Source of the DNA: Yponomeuta sedellus
Lineage: Eukaryota; Arthropoda; Insecta; Lepidoptera; Yponomeutidae
DNA: 64,000 bases
Direction: 5' to 3'
Assembly: GCA_934045075.1 (NCBI GenBank)
Contig: OW203734.1
Coordinates: forward strand, 5,597,274 to 5,661,273
Each line of letters begins with the position of its first letter. Position 1 is the stretch's first letter. Below are positions 10,497 through 21,524 of this stretch, piece by piece. The notes beneath the pieces are model-generated. The model saw only the letters and a program-made list of their open reading frames with translations. It was not told the DNA's origin and ran no database searches. A program made the position numbers and the translations under genes.

Positions 10497-11008
10497 ACTA
10501 GCTAGTTCCCGCGACTTCGTGTGCACAGGATTATAGTATTTCGAGTAGTTTATACAAAAGGTTTCGGCAGCGCAGTCTTTGCAACGCACGACAGAATAGC
10601 TCACAAATAGCCGGGTCAAACAAACTAAGAAACGAACTTTTCTAGTTTGTCTCGGGCCTTGGATGTTATCTATGTATTTATTGTATTAAATCTATTGTCG
10701 AGTTAGCACCTATAACACAAGTCATTTAGTTGTACTTAGTATAGGGCTAACGAGATCTGTGTAATATGTCCATGAATATTTATTGTTATTATTTATTATT
10801 ATGTTAGATATTTTCCTACTTATCGCCATATTTTACAACTCACACAATATCCTCATCAATTGTAGCAGAATTATGTTTTATTCTGATGTATAAGCTACGT
10901 TATTGTAAAGTTTCATTAAAATCCATTTAGTAGTTTTTAAGTCAAAGAGTAACAAACATCCATCCATCCATATTTACAAACTTTCGCGTTTATAATATTA
11001 GTAGGATA
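10497..11008 (+). repeat. Dispersed repeat (LINE or Helitron-like remnant)
   Basis: Starts 'actagctagttcccgcgact' and ends 'ttcgcgtttataatattagt', a start and end pair I associate with abundant moth repeats. 'ccatccatccat' precedes the end. No coding remnant is visible, so the class is uncertain. Confidence 0.45.
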
Positions 11009-11038
11009 ACAGTTCGATATAAATTGCGTAGTCGTGAT

Positions 11039-11285
11039 GTGTGGTGTCGGCCTAGAGAATAGCACCAACCCAATTCTCCCCGCGGGTGTCGTAAAAGGCG
11101 ACTAAGGGACACAAACCGGGGGGTGGGCAGCAGCGCCCCCTGCAGTACAATTCCACCGAACTGCGATCCCCAACCCGCATGCCCAGCGTGGGGATTATGG
11201 GCATTACCCCTTATGATAGCACAACGTGGCGCTCTTTAATGGAGGGCTATGTCCAGCAGTGGACTAGTATAGCCTGACGACGAGT
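11039..11285 (+). repeat. LINE/SINE 3'-end repeat, copy 2
   Basis: Contains 'cgcgggtgtcgtaaaaggcg', 'cagcagcgccccctg', 'cccagcgtggggatta' and the tail 'ctatgtccagcagtggact'. Inverted relative to the copy at 3.69-3.91 kb. Confidence 0.65.
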
Positions 11286-11425
11286 CTTCTTAGTTATTAA
11301 TCTGCGGTTAAAACGGCTGGGCCATGCACATCGGATTGTCATAGTATAGCATGAATTTTATTTTTGTGAAATAGAGCCCAGCAGGGCATTTAGTAAAGAC
11401 TTGGTTTTCTACCTTGTGTACATTT

Positions 11426-11625
11426 GTGAAAATATAGTAGCAATACGTCTGGCTAACGTGAAGGAAAACATCGCGAGGAAACCTGAATGTCGGAGGTGTT
11501 GATCTTCCTTAGTGCTTGAAATTGCCAAACCACATTGGACACGTGTGGTTATTAAGCACATATATATTCTCTCTCTGCGAGAGAAAGCCTATGCCCTGCA
11601 GTGGAACATATATAGGCCACATAAA
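11426..11625 (+). repeat. SINE 3' portion (family B)
   Basis: 'gtgaaggaaaacatcgcgag' then 'aaacctga-tg' and 'cttgaaattgccaaa' match 18.16-18.24 and 30.95-31.08 kb. The end 'tatgccctgcagtggaac' is a LINE-type 3' tail. Confidence 0.55.
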
Positions 11626-11724
11626 AAAGTAACAATTTGATCTACATCGCTGAGCCATTTATTCAGAGTCATTTAATCTGTGGGTTCATCCACTATGCCA
11701 TGAATTTCGGATTGTCATAGTTTC

Positions 11725-12092
11725 GATATCAACCCTTGTATGTCTCCACTGCTGGGGCACGGGTCTCTTCCTGCATCGCAGGAAGGTTAGGCCATACTCC
11801 ACCACGGGGGCCAAGTCCGGGTTGATGGAGGATTGTAAGTGGCTGGCCTTACCGTCAGAAGTTATCAGCCCGCACATGAGGCCTCTGACACGGCTTACCG
11901 ACTGCCAATACATGACAGCTGGCACCAACGCTTACATTTTACATTGACATTCAGCAAACAGAATGTAAATTCTTTACGTTGAAATAAATTGATTTTAATT
12001 TGAATTTGCCACTAGCGGTAGTCACGGGACGGTCACCTATCCTGCACCTGACCGCGCATGTTGTTACTTAACTCGAGTGAATGATTAAAACT
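11725..12092 (-). repeat. 5S-derived SINE, antisense, internally replaced
   Basis: The body and 3' end lie at 11725-11935 and the 5S head at about 12006-12092, both antisense. The 70 bp between them is unrelated AT-rich sequence where the other copies carry the 'gcgcttccgtgcttcgcaag' joint. Confidence 0.65.
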
Positions 12093-13104
12093 GTTTTTAC
12101 ACGGATTTATGCTCGTTTATTAAATTTTTTACAATTTTCCAACTTTCGGCACTTTTTCAGGTGCCGTGGCCCCGGATGACTGAGGTGACAGGCGTCTTTT
12201 AGAAAGCATTAACGGTTAGTTTACTACCCTCGGCAAAAATTACAAAAGTTAATTATGAAGTTACGTTCCAAAATAGGCAAACCAATTATTTTTATATAAA
12301 GTCAACAATATTGATTATTAGTAATTGAAGTTAATATTAAATTTATAAACTAATTACTTGAAATGAACATAAAAATACTGATTATTAATTGAAATTAAAA
12401 TTTTAACTTTACAGTCACACTTTTAGCAAGGGGTCTCATGCACTTAAGCACTGGTTCCCATGCTACCGGTATGTTCCAACCACGATGTCTATTAATTTTT
12501 TTTGAATATTATGTCTACTGCTCGTGTTAACCTTAGAAAATACTATAAAGTGAATGTTTCCAATAACCCGGTTCACCTACTCGTAGGTCACGAGCGCTTC
12601 ATAGTAAACCATGAATTTTATTTTTATAAAATAGGGCACAGCTAGATAAATGTTTTATCCCATCATCTGATAGCGCCATCTTGCTTTATTTCACCGATCG
12701 AAGCAAGATGCGGCTATGCGATAAGATAAGATAAGAATATTCTGTATTTTATACCGGAAAAATAGTCACAAAAACGGCAGATAGTGATAGTAGCGATAGT
12801 GGCATGAAAGCTTTTATCTTGACCTTGTTCTCTCCTATAGTTACCTTGTTTACGTTATACAGTTTATCATCTGTGTATTACTGTGTTTGCCTAGTTCTAC
12901 AAACTTGCCTTTCCATATGAGCTTTGTTCGCAGATTAAAGACAAACTGGGTTTAATATAAATGCTTACAAATATTCTGATAGTCAACTATTAACGGTCCG
13001 TTAACCTTAGTTTTTCTGTGTGCTCTATGGCTAACTGGTGTCTGTTAACAGTATTTCAAGTATTATTTAAATTATTTATTTCTGAAACGGTATGTTTTAA
13101 CGTA
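12093..13104. other. Long stretch without recognised genes
   Basis: AT-rich; 'gataagataagataag' microsatellite at about 12720. No gene or clear mobile element seen. Confidence 0.3.
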
Positions 13105-13240
13105 ATCTTCTTTGGTCCCTTTACTCCTCTGTAGAGTCTGGGGCCGACACAAAGGCTTCCCATTTATCTCTGATTATGGCTAAGGATGGTAGCTCTAGCT
13201 ATGTTACTCCTTTCTGAATAGTATCAGAGGGAACGCTTTC
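13105..13240. repeat. Dispersed repeat, copy 2
   Basis: Same family as 9014-9205 ('ccctttactcctctgtagag', 'tctggggccgacacaa'). Class unknown. Confidence 0.5.
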
Positions 13241-13929
13241 ATAGTCGTAGTATAGACATATGTTCTTAATGTAATAACTAGTAATAAATAATACTAAAAA
13301 TCTGATAATCTGCGTAAAACTATGATCGTTTTATACAGTAGATTACCAGATTGCTAGTGCACGAGAAACCGAGTACTACTCGTTCATGAAAGTGTAGACT
13401 GATTTATACGCTGCAGTGGTTATGAAAGTTAAAACAAGGTTCAAAACGAAAGAAAAATTATAAACGGTACTCGAACCCTCGCCTATCTTGAAAATAAATA
13501 GAAACACGGAAATTCAAGTCCATAAACTGAGTTTAGTCTGAACGGTGAAATTGACAGATTGAAATACGTGCCACTCTTATTCAATTGATGCTTGGTATGT
13601 GACGTCTAGAGCAGCTCCTTATCGTCCCATTTAACACAGATTATGTCTAATTAGAGGCGAATCAAAGCCATAATGGTATTAGGAATGCATATATACATGA
13701 TGGTGATTTAGGCGTGCAGAGTGCGCAAGATATTAGCCGGCCGTAACCGTGCAAATATTTAGTCAAACCCGTTTAAGCTCCTTTTGACCCCCCGTTACAA
13801 ATTTGGCAGAGAAATTGATGGTACTGACAAGAAAAAGTCTCCAAAGTTTATGTATTCAGCTCATAATTATATCACGATGTCTGAAAAATCCTAACTGAAC
13901 AAACCCTGCGGAAAATATCTAAACCTAAG
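13241..13929. other. Stretch without recognised genes
   Basis: A fragment of the 32.9-kb MITE terminus ('gtgcacgagaaaccgag') lies near 13360. Otherwise nothing recognised. Confidence 0.3.
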
Positions 13930-14070
13930 GACACCAAGACGCTGACAGCATTGCCACGCTACACCGCCAAAGACATCCTTTGTCCAAGATACGCACTGGA
14001 GCGGCAGTCAAGCCCACGGTCCCTCAAGCGGCGACCCAGCTCCCTCACAAGGATCTTGGTCTGAGTCCCC
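13930..14070 (-). pseudogene. RTE-type LINE reverse-transcriptase ORF, C-terminal crumb
   Basis: Minus-strand translation gives a fragment containing 'LGQRMSLAV', an in-frame stop, then 'RGNAVSVL'. The same tail (x-YL/F-x-QR-x-SLA-x-QRGNA-x-S) is seen in the fragment at 18.9-19.2 kb. It is the conserved C-terminal end of one class of insect LINE ORF. Short, with a stop; clearly dead. Confidence 0.55.
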
Positions 14071-14123
14071 TAAACACCCATTGTCTTTACCGCAAATAGA
14101 ACAAAAATATAATTATCCAAAAG

Positions 14124-14525
14124 GGCACCATGCGTTCGTGGCGTAGTCGAACCGAGTGATTGGAATCAATCACTTGAGTTAAGCAACGACAGGCGCGGTA
14201 ACGTGCAGTATGGGTGACCGCCCTGTGACTACCGCTAAGTGTCATTTTTCCGAGCGCTTCCGTGCTTCCCAAGGCACGTTAAGCCATTGGTGTCAGCTGT
14301 CATGTAATGGCAGTCATTAAGCCATGTCAGAGGCCTCATGGGCGGCTTGATAACTTCTGACAGTAAGACCCGCCACTGTCTTACAACCCTCCACCAAGCC
14401 GAATTTGGCGGCCCCCGTGGTGGAGTATGGCCTAACCTTCCTGCGATGCAGGAAGAGACCCGTGCCCCAACGGTTGATATACTAGACTACAAGGGTTGAT
14501 ATATCGAGGCACCATACTTTTGATA
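14124..14525 (+). repeat. 5S-derived SINE, full length, 8-bp target duplication
   Basis: The element (14132-14517) is flanked by 'ggcaccat' at 14124-14131 and 14518-14525. Order: 5S head with 'gagttaagcaac' and 'tgggtgaccg', body ('gcgcttccgtgcttccc', 'ccgtggtggagtatggc'), 3' end 'caagggttgatat'. Shows the family's full layout. Confidence 0.85.
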
Positions 14526-16020
14526 CTTGAGCCTTGCTGCCAATCCGGCAGCGGCACCGGGAATGACAACAGTAGCGGACAAGTGCAAGGGAGCAAATGC
14601 AGATTTGAGCAAATGTGTACACGTTTGTGACGTCCTTGCCTGGTTACCATAGTACAGGATATCCTAGTTTGGGACCGGGTCAAGTGATTGTGTTGTGTGC
14701 GCGTTATTATTATTAAATCCTGCACATATTATGGTTTCTACGGTGTGGGGATACGAAATCGCTCTTAAATACTGATAGGTATAAAGAAGTTTAATTTAAT
14801 ACTGTGGTTGTTTTTTTGTATTATGCACACAATAAATACGATTATTTTGATTATTTGTCGTGTTTTACTTTAAACCCGTCTATTGACGATGTGCACACCT
14901 CAAAACTGAGTCTGCAACCTATGCAATACTGAACAACGTCAATACACGTTGAACGTCATTTGCCATTCTGCGTCATCACATAGATCACAGGCCCATGTAA
15001 GTGCGCACAACGTCGTAACACGTCATGATTTTTTGTATGGAGAAAACATGTGCGTCAACACATGGGTACGACATATGACGTTGTTCGCACGAACCTGTTA
15101 AGTAAATATCAAAATGTACAAAAGTTAATACGACTCTAAGTTAAGACGAAAAGATAAAAAGTGAAAGTGAACAAAATAGCAGAACTAACGACAATGAGAC
15201 AAATAATTACTTAGGTGTTTCCTTGGTGAAATTTTAATTCAGCAACCAGATCAAATATGTAAGCACTGTGGAATTTCAAAATCATTTCCGATGAAATTTA
15301 ATCATAAAATAAATGCAAAAGGTACGATTGCAAAGCGTTTTAAAAAAGAAACAAAACTGCAAGCGAGTAGCATCAAAAAACGTGAACGAATCACGCCTCA
15401 ACCAGTAAATTGATTTGGGGAGGGCCAAGCGGTGCATTTAAATATTCAGTCACGTACAGTTTTATTGTGAGGCAAAAGTTACAATCGGCCGAGTCGCATA
15501 GTAATGCCAGAAGCCAACGGGCAGTTCTGCTTCTGACTGATATGGTTTAGTCCCTTATTTATTTAATACTACCTAGCCCAGCGTACTCGGCAACACCTTA
15601 GAATCATCAACAATTTTTTTAGCAAATTTTGCCCATGTTTTATTATTTTTTATGCTAAAAACAAATGCAACAAGTGTTACTAATCTGACTTGGTTTTTCA
15701 AAAACCTATTTGTTTTTTAAATTATTATAGTATATTTTTTTCTTTTGACAGACTAGTAGATAGCCTGTTTTAGATGCCGCCATTAGGCCATATTAATGTT
15801 ACGTGTTTGTATGCTCAGTATCACTTTAAACTTATTTAATTGTCAAGAATCAATGTGTGATGTTTTCTTTTACAGCTAGCAAGTAGTATATTTTCTAAAA
15901 ATTAACAAACGGACATAATTTAGGAAATACATGCACAACTACATGCCAAAATTCGAACCCACAACCTCTTGAATGTGTGGTTAAGCTACTGATAAAAGAT
16001 TTCCACGTAGCAAATTATCA
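14526..16020. other. Long stretch without recognised genes
   Basis: A 97-codon antisense open frame at 14.43-14.73 kb covers SINE DNA and looks accidental. A weak inverted pair ('tgcgcacaacgtc' near 15003, 'gacgttgttcgca' near 15077) may be a decayed MITE. No gene recognised. Confidence 0.3.
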
Positions 16021-16023
16021 TAA

Positions 16024-16142
16024 AAGAAATTGCTTTTAGCAATAAGGCCGCCAATTGTACTTTGTATATTTGCAATTGTTTTGTATTTGTTGTTTTTCCT
16101 GTGTACAATAAAGAATATTGTTATCTTATCTTATCTTATAAA
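16024..16142 (+). repeat. LINE 3' tail, copy 1
   Basis: 'aaattgcttttagcaataag' through 'tgtacaataaagaatat' and a 'cttatcttatctta' microsatellite tail. The same 3' end is at 37.64-37.76 and 55.51-55.61 kb with different terminal repeats. No ORF attached. Confidence 0.6.
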
Positions 16143-16369
16143 AGTATTAATAAGTAGAAATCCTTAATTTCGGCTAGGCATATCAGGATTTTTTCGCACT
16201 TATTATAATTTTTTCTGCGACGTCGCTTCAAAGTTAAGTAGTAAAGTTGTTATTACAAATACCCGAATAGAATGGTGTTTCTTCTAAAAACACGATTCCT
16301 CTAAACACTCCAAAAATTTTGTTTAATTAATCTATTGTACATGCTTCTCATTTACCACAAGAGGAGTAT

Positions 16370-16418
16370 TTTAAGCAATAAATATCGCGATTTGACCCGT
16401 TTAATACATAACAAGGTT
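16370..16418. repeat. Half of a MITE (family of 19.75 kb)
   Basis: 'atatcgcgatttgacccg' plus 'tttaatacataac' equals one arm of the inverted-repeat element at 19746-19866. The partner arm is missing. Confidence 0.55.
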
Positions 16419-17620
16419 TTAAGCAATCGTGCTTTTGTAAATAAGATAGATAGAATATTCTTACAGAAATTACAGTAACAGAAATTATATATAAAATACA
16501 GTACAAATGGCGGCCTTATTACTAAATAAATAGACGGAGAAAAGAAAGAAATTCATAAGCGTTCATGTTAAGGTCAAACTTTGAGCCCAAAGCGGAACAA
16601 TTCAAGACGGAAACGTTATGTAATTCGCCGAAAATTGCCGGACCCAAACGCCTTCCAGAGATTGTGGAGGAAATTTGCAAAAAGCATTACGGCCGGCCCG
16701 GGGCGCGACGTAAATTGAACTATTCTGGCCCCTGTAACAAATAATATTATTGAATAAACTTTACTGTTCGAGTAGGTCCTTTGCCGAGACGTAAGTTTTT
16801 AATATCACGTGGAAAGTCAAAAGTGACTAACTGGTACACATGGCGCGTTTTGAATATCGAATTTGACGGCGGGAATAACTTGTAATAATAATGGTGGACG
16901 GAATGTTGTGTTTATTAGTTAGACTTAAGATTTTGTTACGTAGCCTCGTTAATACATTACGCCGTGGTATCAGGGGTACATTTTTTGTTTGAATATGTAA
17001 CTGATTTGAAATAAGCCACAATTAACTAGTAGTACAAATTAAGCTTCATTGAGTCGTCACTCATTGAAGCTGAATTTAAAGTATTAATGAGTTGTATTAT
17101 TTACGTATTATTCTGTATATTTATAGACTATTTAATATCATGTGTATTATTATATTCATGCAAGCACTGTCTTATTATATTTCTAGTTCAGCAACACCAA
17201 AGTTAAACAGCTGTTAGAATTAGGTTTAAATTGGTTTAATAGCGCAATAACTCATTTTAAGAGTAATAATAGTACATTTAAAAAATTTACGCGCTGCGCG
17301 CTCTTTGCTGAAAACTTGTGCCCAACATGCCTAAGCGTAAATACAGCATACATCTTGGAAAAAGATCTAAACTCTAGTTGTACAAGAGCCACTTCTGTAA
17401 CCCCCATTTTGCAGAATAGCCCTTCTAGAAAGGTTTACTATAGGCCATATTGCTTTAGTTGAAACTACGGGTTTGAGGGTCGAGGTTTGGCGTCATATAA
17501 AAGTGTAAAGTCTAGGATAGTGTTTCGCAAACTTTTAGTGTTTCAGGTACACCTTCGGGATTAGAAAATGTACGAGACATTTAAATACCATTTTTTAATT
17601 ATTGTATGTTTAATAATAAT
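16419..17620. other. Stretch without recognised genes
   Basis: The part at 16570-16745 is less AT-rich and open for about 50 codons on +, but has no recognisable domain. 'gcttcattgagt' and 'actcattgaagc' form a small hairpin at 17042. No gene called. Confidence 0.3.
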
Positions 17621-17624
17621 TAGA

Positions 17625-17972
17625 AGCGCTCGTGGACTAGTCGAACCGAGTGATTGGAATCAATCACTTGAGTAAATAAAAAACAGGCGCAGCAAGGTGC
17701 AAGATGGGTGAACGTCCCGTGACTACTGCTAGTGGCATATTTCCGAGCGTTTCCGTGCTTTGCAAGGCACGTTAAGCCGTTGGTGCCGGCTGGCATGGCA
17801 GAGGCCTTATGGGCGGCTTGATAACTTCTGACAGTAAAGCCCGCCACTGTCTTAGAATCCTCCACCAAAACGAACTTGGCCCCCGTGGCAGAGTATGGCC
17901 TAACCTTCCTGCGATACAGGAAGAGACCCGTACCCCAGCAGTGGGAACATACAAGGGTTGATATCGATATCG
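17625..17972 (+). repeat. 5S-derived SINE, near full length
   Basis: Head 'gcgctcgtggactagtcgaa' and 5S boxes, then the body with a small deletion after 'ggtgccggctggcatg', then the 3' end 'caagggttgatatcgat'. AT-rich 'aataat' repeats flank both sides and are probably the target duplication. Confidence 0.75.
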
Positions 17973-17989
17973 AAAATAATAATAATCTA

Positions 17990-18240
17990 TTTATTGGTAT
18001 TTGAAGAGCAATGGAAGAGTAGCGGTAGAATACTGACTTCTCAATCGGGACGTCGTGAGTGGGAATTCTTGCATGTATCAATGACTTTGTTTTCTAATTT
18101 ACGTACATTAGTGATATACCTAATTTAAGTTATAGTGGCGATACGAGTATCATTCGCTAACTGTGAAGAAAAACATCGTGAGCAAACCTGAGTGCCGGAA
18201 GTGTTCAACTATCACAACACTTTAAATTGCCAGCTACACG
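17990..18240 (+). repeat. SINE family B (tRNA-like head)
   Basis: Contains 'gagtagcggtagaa', then 'caatgactttgttttctaa', then 'gaagaaaaacatcgtgagc' and 'aaattgccag'. The same blocks occur in the same order at 30.52-31.09 kb and partly at 11.43-11.62 kb. Confidence 0.55.
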
Positions 18241-18259
18241 AATGGAATTGTTAAGGATT

Positions 18260-18420
18260 TTGTGCGCATAAGTAGGTCCCACCGACGTCGCGGCAGACCA
18301 AGGCGATGGCAGGACGACCTAAATGCATTCCTGCCAGGGTGGTGTGAGGTGGCTGGAAACAGGGAGAGATGAAAAAGGGAGCAGAGGCCTTTGCCCAACA
18401 GTGCTGGGCACAAGAGACGC
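18260..18420 (+). pseudogene. LINE ORF2 C-terminal fragment
   Basis: One frame reads 'RRGRPRRWQDDLNAFLPGW', then 'EVAGNRER', then a TGA where the family has Trp, then a tail ending near 'PLPNSAG'. The RGRP-x-x-RW-x-DD ... A-x-x-R-x-x-W pattern is the conserved C-terminal end of many Jockey/RTE-like LINE polyproteins. Upstream RT is absent. Dead fragment. Confidence 0.65.
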
Positions 18421-18471
18421 ACATGAGACACAAAAGTGCTAAGTAAAAGTAGTAGGCCTCAGGACCATCGA

Positions 18472-18843
18472 CTGTAATTCAGATGTCAACCCTTTATATG
18501 TCCCCACTGTTGGGGCACGGGTCTCTTCCTGTATGGTAGGAAGGTTAGGCCATACTCCACCACGGGGGCCAATTCCGGGTTGGTGGAGGATTGTAAGACA
18601 GTGGCGGGCCTCACTGTCAGAAGCTATCAAGCCGCCCATAAGGCCTCTGACATGGCTTAACGACTGTCATTACATGACAGCCGGCACCAACGGCTTAACG
18701 TGCCTTTCGAAGCACGGAAGCGCTCGGAAAAAATGCCACTAGCGGTAGTCACGAGATGGTCACCCATCCAGTACCTGCTTAACCCATGTGATTGATTCCA
18801 ATCACTCAGTTCCGCTAGGCCACGAGCGCTTCTGTAATTCAGA
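18472..18843 (-). repeat. 5S-derived SINE, full length, 12-bp target duplication
   Basis: The antisense copy (18484-18831) is flanked by a perfect 'ctgtaattcaga' at 18472-18483 and 18832-18843. Body and head are complete apart from small changes ('gacctgcttaacccatg' in the 5S head region). Together with 14.1 kb and 59.1 kb it shows the family inserts as a retroposon. Confidence 0.88.
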
Positions 18844-18898
18844 AATAGATATATATGTTTACGTTACGTATTTTATCGTTCATTTACCCTTCATTCCA

Positions 18899-19232
18899 TG
18901 GAAGGATGAGCGGTCACTAGTCTGGGACGCAACTTGTATTGACACAGTCCTATATCAGAGCGACCTCCTGCAATGTGGGCGCGGCGGCATCCAATGCAGA
19001 GTTCAGTAAGAGGCGCAGATATGCAGCTCTAGATCAGGGCTATAATATTTGTGCCTTTTGGGATAGAGACTCTGGGGTTATAGGGTCCGGAGGCGCGACT
19101 CCTCTATAAGGAGATCTTGTCGCGCTTGGTCGATACTTATTGAGACTAGGGCTGGTGCTTACTTTGGCCAAAGGTTAAGCCTCGCCATGCAGCGAGGCAA
19201 TGCCGCCAGCCTTATTGGTACTCTACCGCCCC
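18899..19232 (+). pseudogene. RTE-type LINE ORF C-terminal fragment
   Basis: Pieces in three frames: 'LVWDATCIDT', then 'FSKRRRYAALDQGY', then 'FVPFGIETLG', then 'GAYFGQRLSLAMQRGNAASL' near 19170-19220. The order VWDAT-C-x-DT ... KRRKYA ... FVPFGVETLG ... AQR-x-SLA-x-QRGNAAS is a LINE ORF ending that I recognise from arthropod genomes. Frameshifts and stops show it is dead. Confidence 0.65.
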
Positions 19233-19745
19233 CGACACCGATCTGGCTCAAATATTTAATTTAATTTAGAATTTAGGTTTTAGGTTTAGTGTAGTCTTTA
19301 ATGTTAATTAATTTATCCAATTGTTCTTTTATCATTTCGCATTCGACTGTAGTAAAAATACAAACAATCAAATAGCTTAAATATAGACAAAGTAGGAGTG
19401 AACAGATGGCTGACAAGGAACTTACCATCGTGAGCGTATTTTACTCATAGTGTATACTGATTAAAGGTAATAAAAGAACTGATTAAACATATTTCCAACT
19501 AATATTATATACCTATCTAACAAAGCACTTAACGTCCCATTTTATGTGACGGCTAAATATAATCTTTATGAGACTCGTATAATCTATAAGGCCTGGTACA
19601 GGGTGGAGATTTGAAAGCGATAACGGAGAAGAAAAAGAAACATAATTCATAATTATCAGAATGCCTACATAATCTATGTGTATAACACTTTGTGAGTGAT
19701 TGTGTTGCGTGGAAGTTATCAATAATCGTCTAGTGTAAAATATAA
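19233..19745. other. Stretch without recognised genes
   Basis: AT-rich, with no recognised gene or repeat. Confidence 0.3.
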
Positions 19746-19866
19746 TTATATATTAAACGGGTCACATCGCGATTATTTATTAGGTAAAACGTAAACGTTA
19801 CGCCGGGAAATAAGGTAATTACGTTTTACCAAATAATAATCGCGATTTGACCCGTTTAATATATAA
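19746..19866. mobile_element. MITE with 48-bp terminal inverted repeats
   Basis: The left arm starts 'ttatatattaaacgggtca' and the right arm is its inverse with a few mismatches ('cacatcgcg' against 'caaatcgcg'). The spacer is about 25 bp. TA-rich ends suggest a TA-targeting (Tc1/mariner-type) parent, but this is inference. A solitary arm lies at 16.37 kb. Confidence 0.75.
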
Positions 19867-20859
19867 CTATGTATGAGTATCGCGAATCATAAAGAAATTC
19901 TTAAATAGTATGGAATTTGACAGTTATTCGAAAGGTATCGCTACAGAATTTGGTGCTAGTAATATAATTATATATATTAATATTTTTGGCGACGGACGTC
20001 GATATTGGATTATTCTATGATGAAACGACTACGGTGAGATGTCTCCTAAAATGCTTTAATCCTGAAAATTAATTGGTTCTTAATAAAATAATCGATTTAG
20101 TTATACCTAAAATGTAACATTACTCTTTACAGTTATCTGTGGGAACTTTTAATGACTGTCTGTTTTTATATTAGCTCTGTAATGTTATGTGTGTTTAATA
20201 TAATAATTCAATTCGTTTAATGACAACTAAAGACCCAATTTTCTTACAGTGTTTAAATTAAATTTAACAAAGTTTGCTAATTATTAAAATAGGTTGTAGG
20301 TTAGTCACTTGTTTTTTTGAATATGGAATAAATAAATAAAAAAAAATTACAATTCTACTAACGAATTGAAAGTCGCCTTTTAAAGAAAACCTTTTCGACA
20401 GTTAATTCAAGAAATATGTGCTACTGTGATGTACTTATCCCATTGATTTCATAATGTTGATTGCATGTTGCCGAATAGGGTTAGCAAAAGAAATACGGAG
20501 AAAGCATGCAATTTAGCGTGCAATAATTACGAACCAAAATCTGAATGCACAAATCAGTACAAAAATCGGCAATTGTAAAATGTAGAGTGAAAATTGGATA
20601 GGGGATTGAACGCATATGCAGGTCCTTGAGGCAGTTCCTCTAGGAGTAATTTCCATTGGTTATCATTTACAAACGTCATGCTAGATTGAAATACAACTTT
20701 GTAAAAACGTTTCGAGAATATAAATCGAAGTTTCATGGTGCTTAGATTAGGAAATAAACTTATGAAAAAGACGTTATAGCCTTGAGAATAGTTTCTATGA
20801 AAAACCTTTTGAGGTTATTCGTTTTTATTTTGATTCTCATTTGTTTATTTACATTTGTA
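19867..20859. other. Stretch without recognised genes, flank of errantivirus
   Basis: AT-rich, no repeats of the local families and no gene recognised up to the errantivirus target site. Confidence 0.3.
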
Positions 20860-20863
20860 ACTT

Positions 20864-21095
20864 AGTTACGGCTGCCGACTCTACTAATAAAGCTGGACCA
20901 AGCAGAATCTTCTCTGCGGTCTAGACGCTGAATCGGCAGGCGGATGTTGTCGCGCCAGCCACCTGCGGTGGCCAGGCCTAGTTATAAGTCATTAGAATAA
21001 GGTAGTCTTAGACCGAGAGCTTGTACTGAATACATGTCTTAATTAATAAAAATTAGTATTTTTAAAACGTCCTCCGGCCCGCACAATACTTGACT
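20864..21095 (+). repeat. 5' LTR of errantivirus
   Basis: 232 bp, AGTTAC...TTGACT. A TATA-like 'ttataag' lies near 20982 and an AATAAA poly(A) signal at 21045-21050. Identical to the 3' LTR except for one extra C in 'tcttagaccgag'. Confidence 0.95.
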
Positions 21096-21112
21096 GGCGC
21101 AGCCGGTAGGAT
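21095..21112 (+). promoter_or_regulatory. tRNA primer-binding site
   Basis: 'tggcgcagccggtaggat' starts with TGG complementary to a tRNA 3' CCA and overlaps the last LTR base. It would pair with a tRNA ending ...GGCTGCGCCA. Ser or Leu class is likely; the exact tRNA was not determined. Confidence 0.8.
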
Positions 21113-21271
21113 TTCCGGGTCGTCTAAACTAAACATAAGTGTACGACGGCCAACGTTTTCACGCGTTTTCACGGAAATCTACGAACAAATAAATTAGTCA
21201 AGAAAAATTCATCCAACGTGTTCCCACGTGTGGCGCCTGGAAGGACAACGTTTAAGACTCAACGGAGGGAC

Positions 21272-21288
21272 ATGGGCAGCCTGTAAGT
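21272..21288 (+). promoter_or_regulatory. ATG directly before a consensus 5' splice site (possible env leader)
   Basis: A short ATG-led reading (21272) is followed after 11 nt by 'gtaagt' (21283-21288), a consensus donor, in the untranslated region ahead of gag. Errantivirus env is known to be made from a spliced RNA whose donor lies in the 5' leader or early gag. This site is a good candidate donor and could also supply the start codon. Acceptor not determined. Confidence 0.5.
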
Positions 21289-21524
21289 AGATCAATTCAC
21301 TACTCCAGTCTCTTACTCAATCCTATTCCACTATATAGCAATAGGTGTCTGAAAGTGTTGGTAGTGTTTTTCCAAAAATAGATTAACCTAAACCATAGCG
21401 CTTTTTAAGACTTAGAAATTAAGAAAATTAAAGGAAACTAAGTAATTGTGATAACTAATACGATATTAAATACCTAAATAAAAAAAAAATATATAATAAC
21501 TTGATATAATTTAAGGAAATAAAA

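Noticed and set aside
17620..18081. 153-codon minus-strand ORF
   Set aside because: It covers a 5S-derived SINE and flanks; similar accidental frames recur wherever this SINE body occurs (11.7, 18.5, 59.1 kb).
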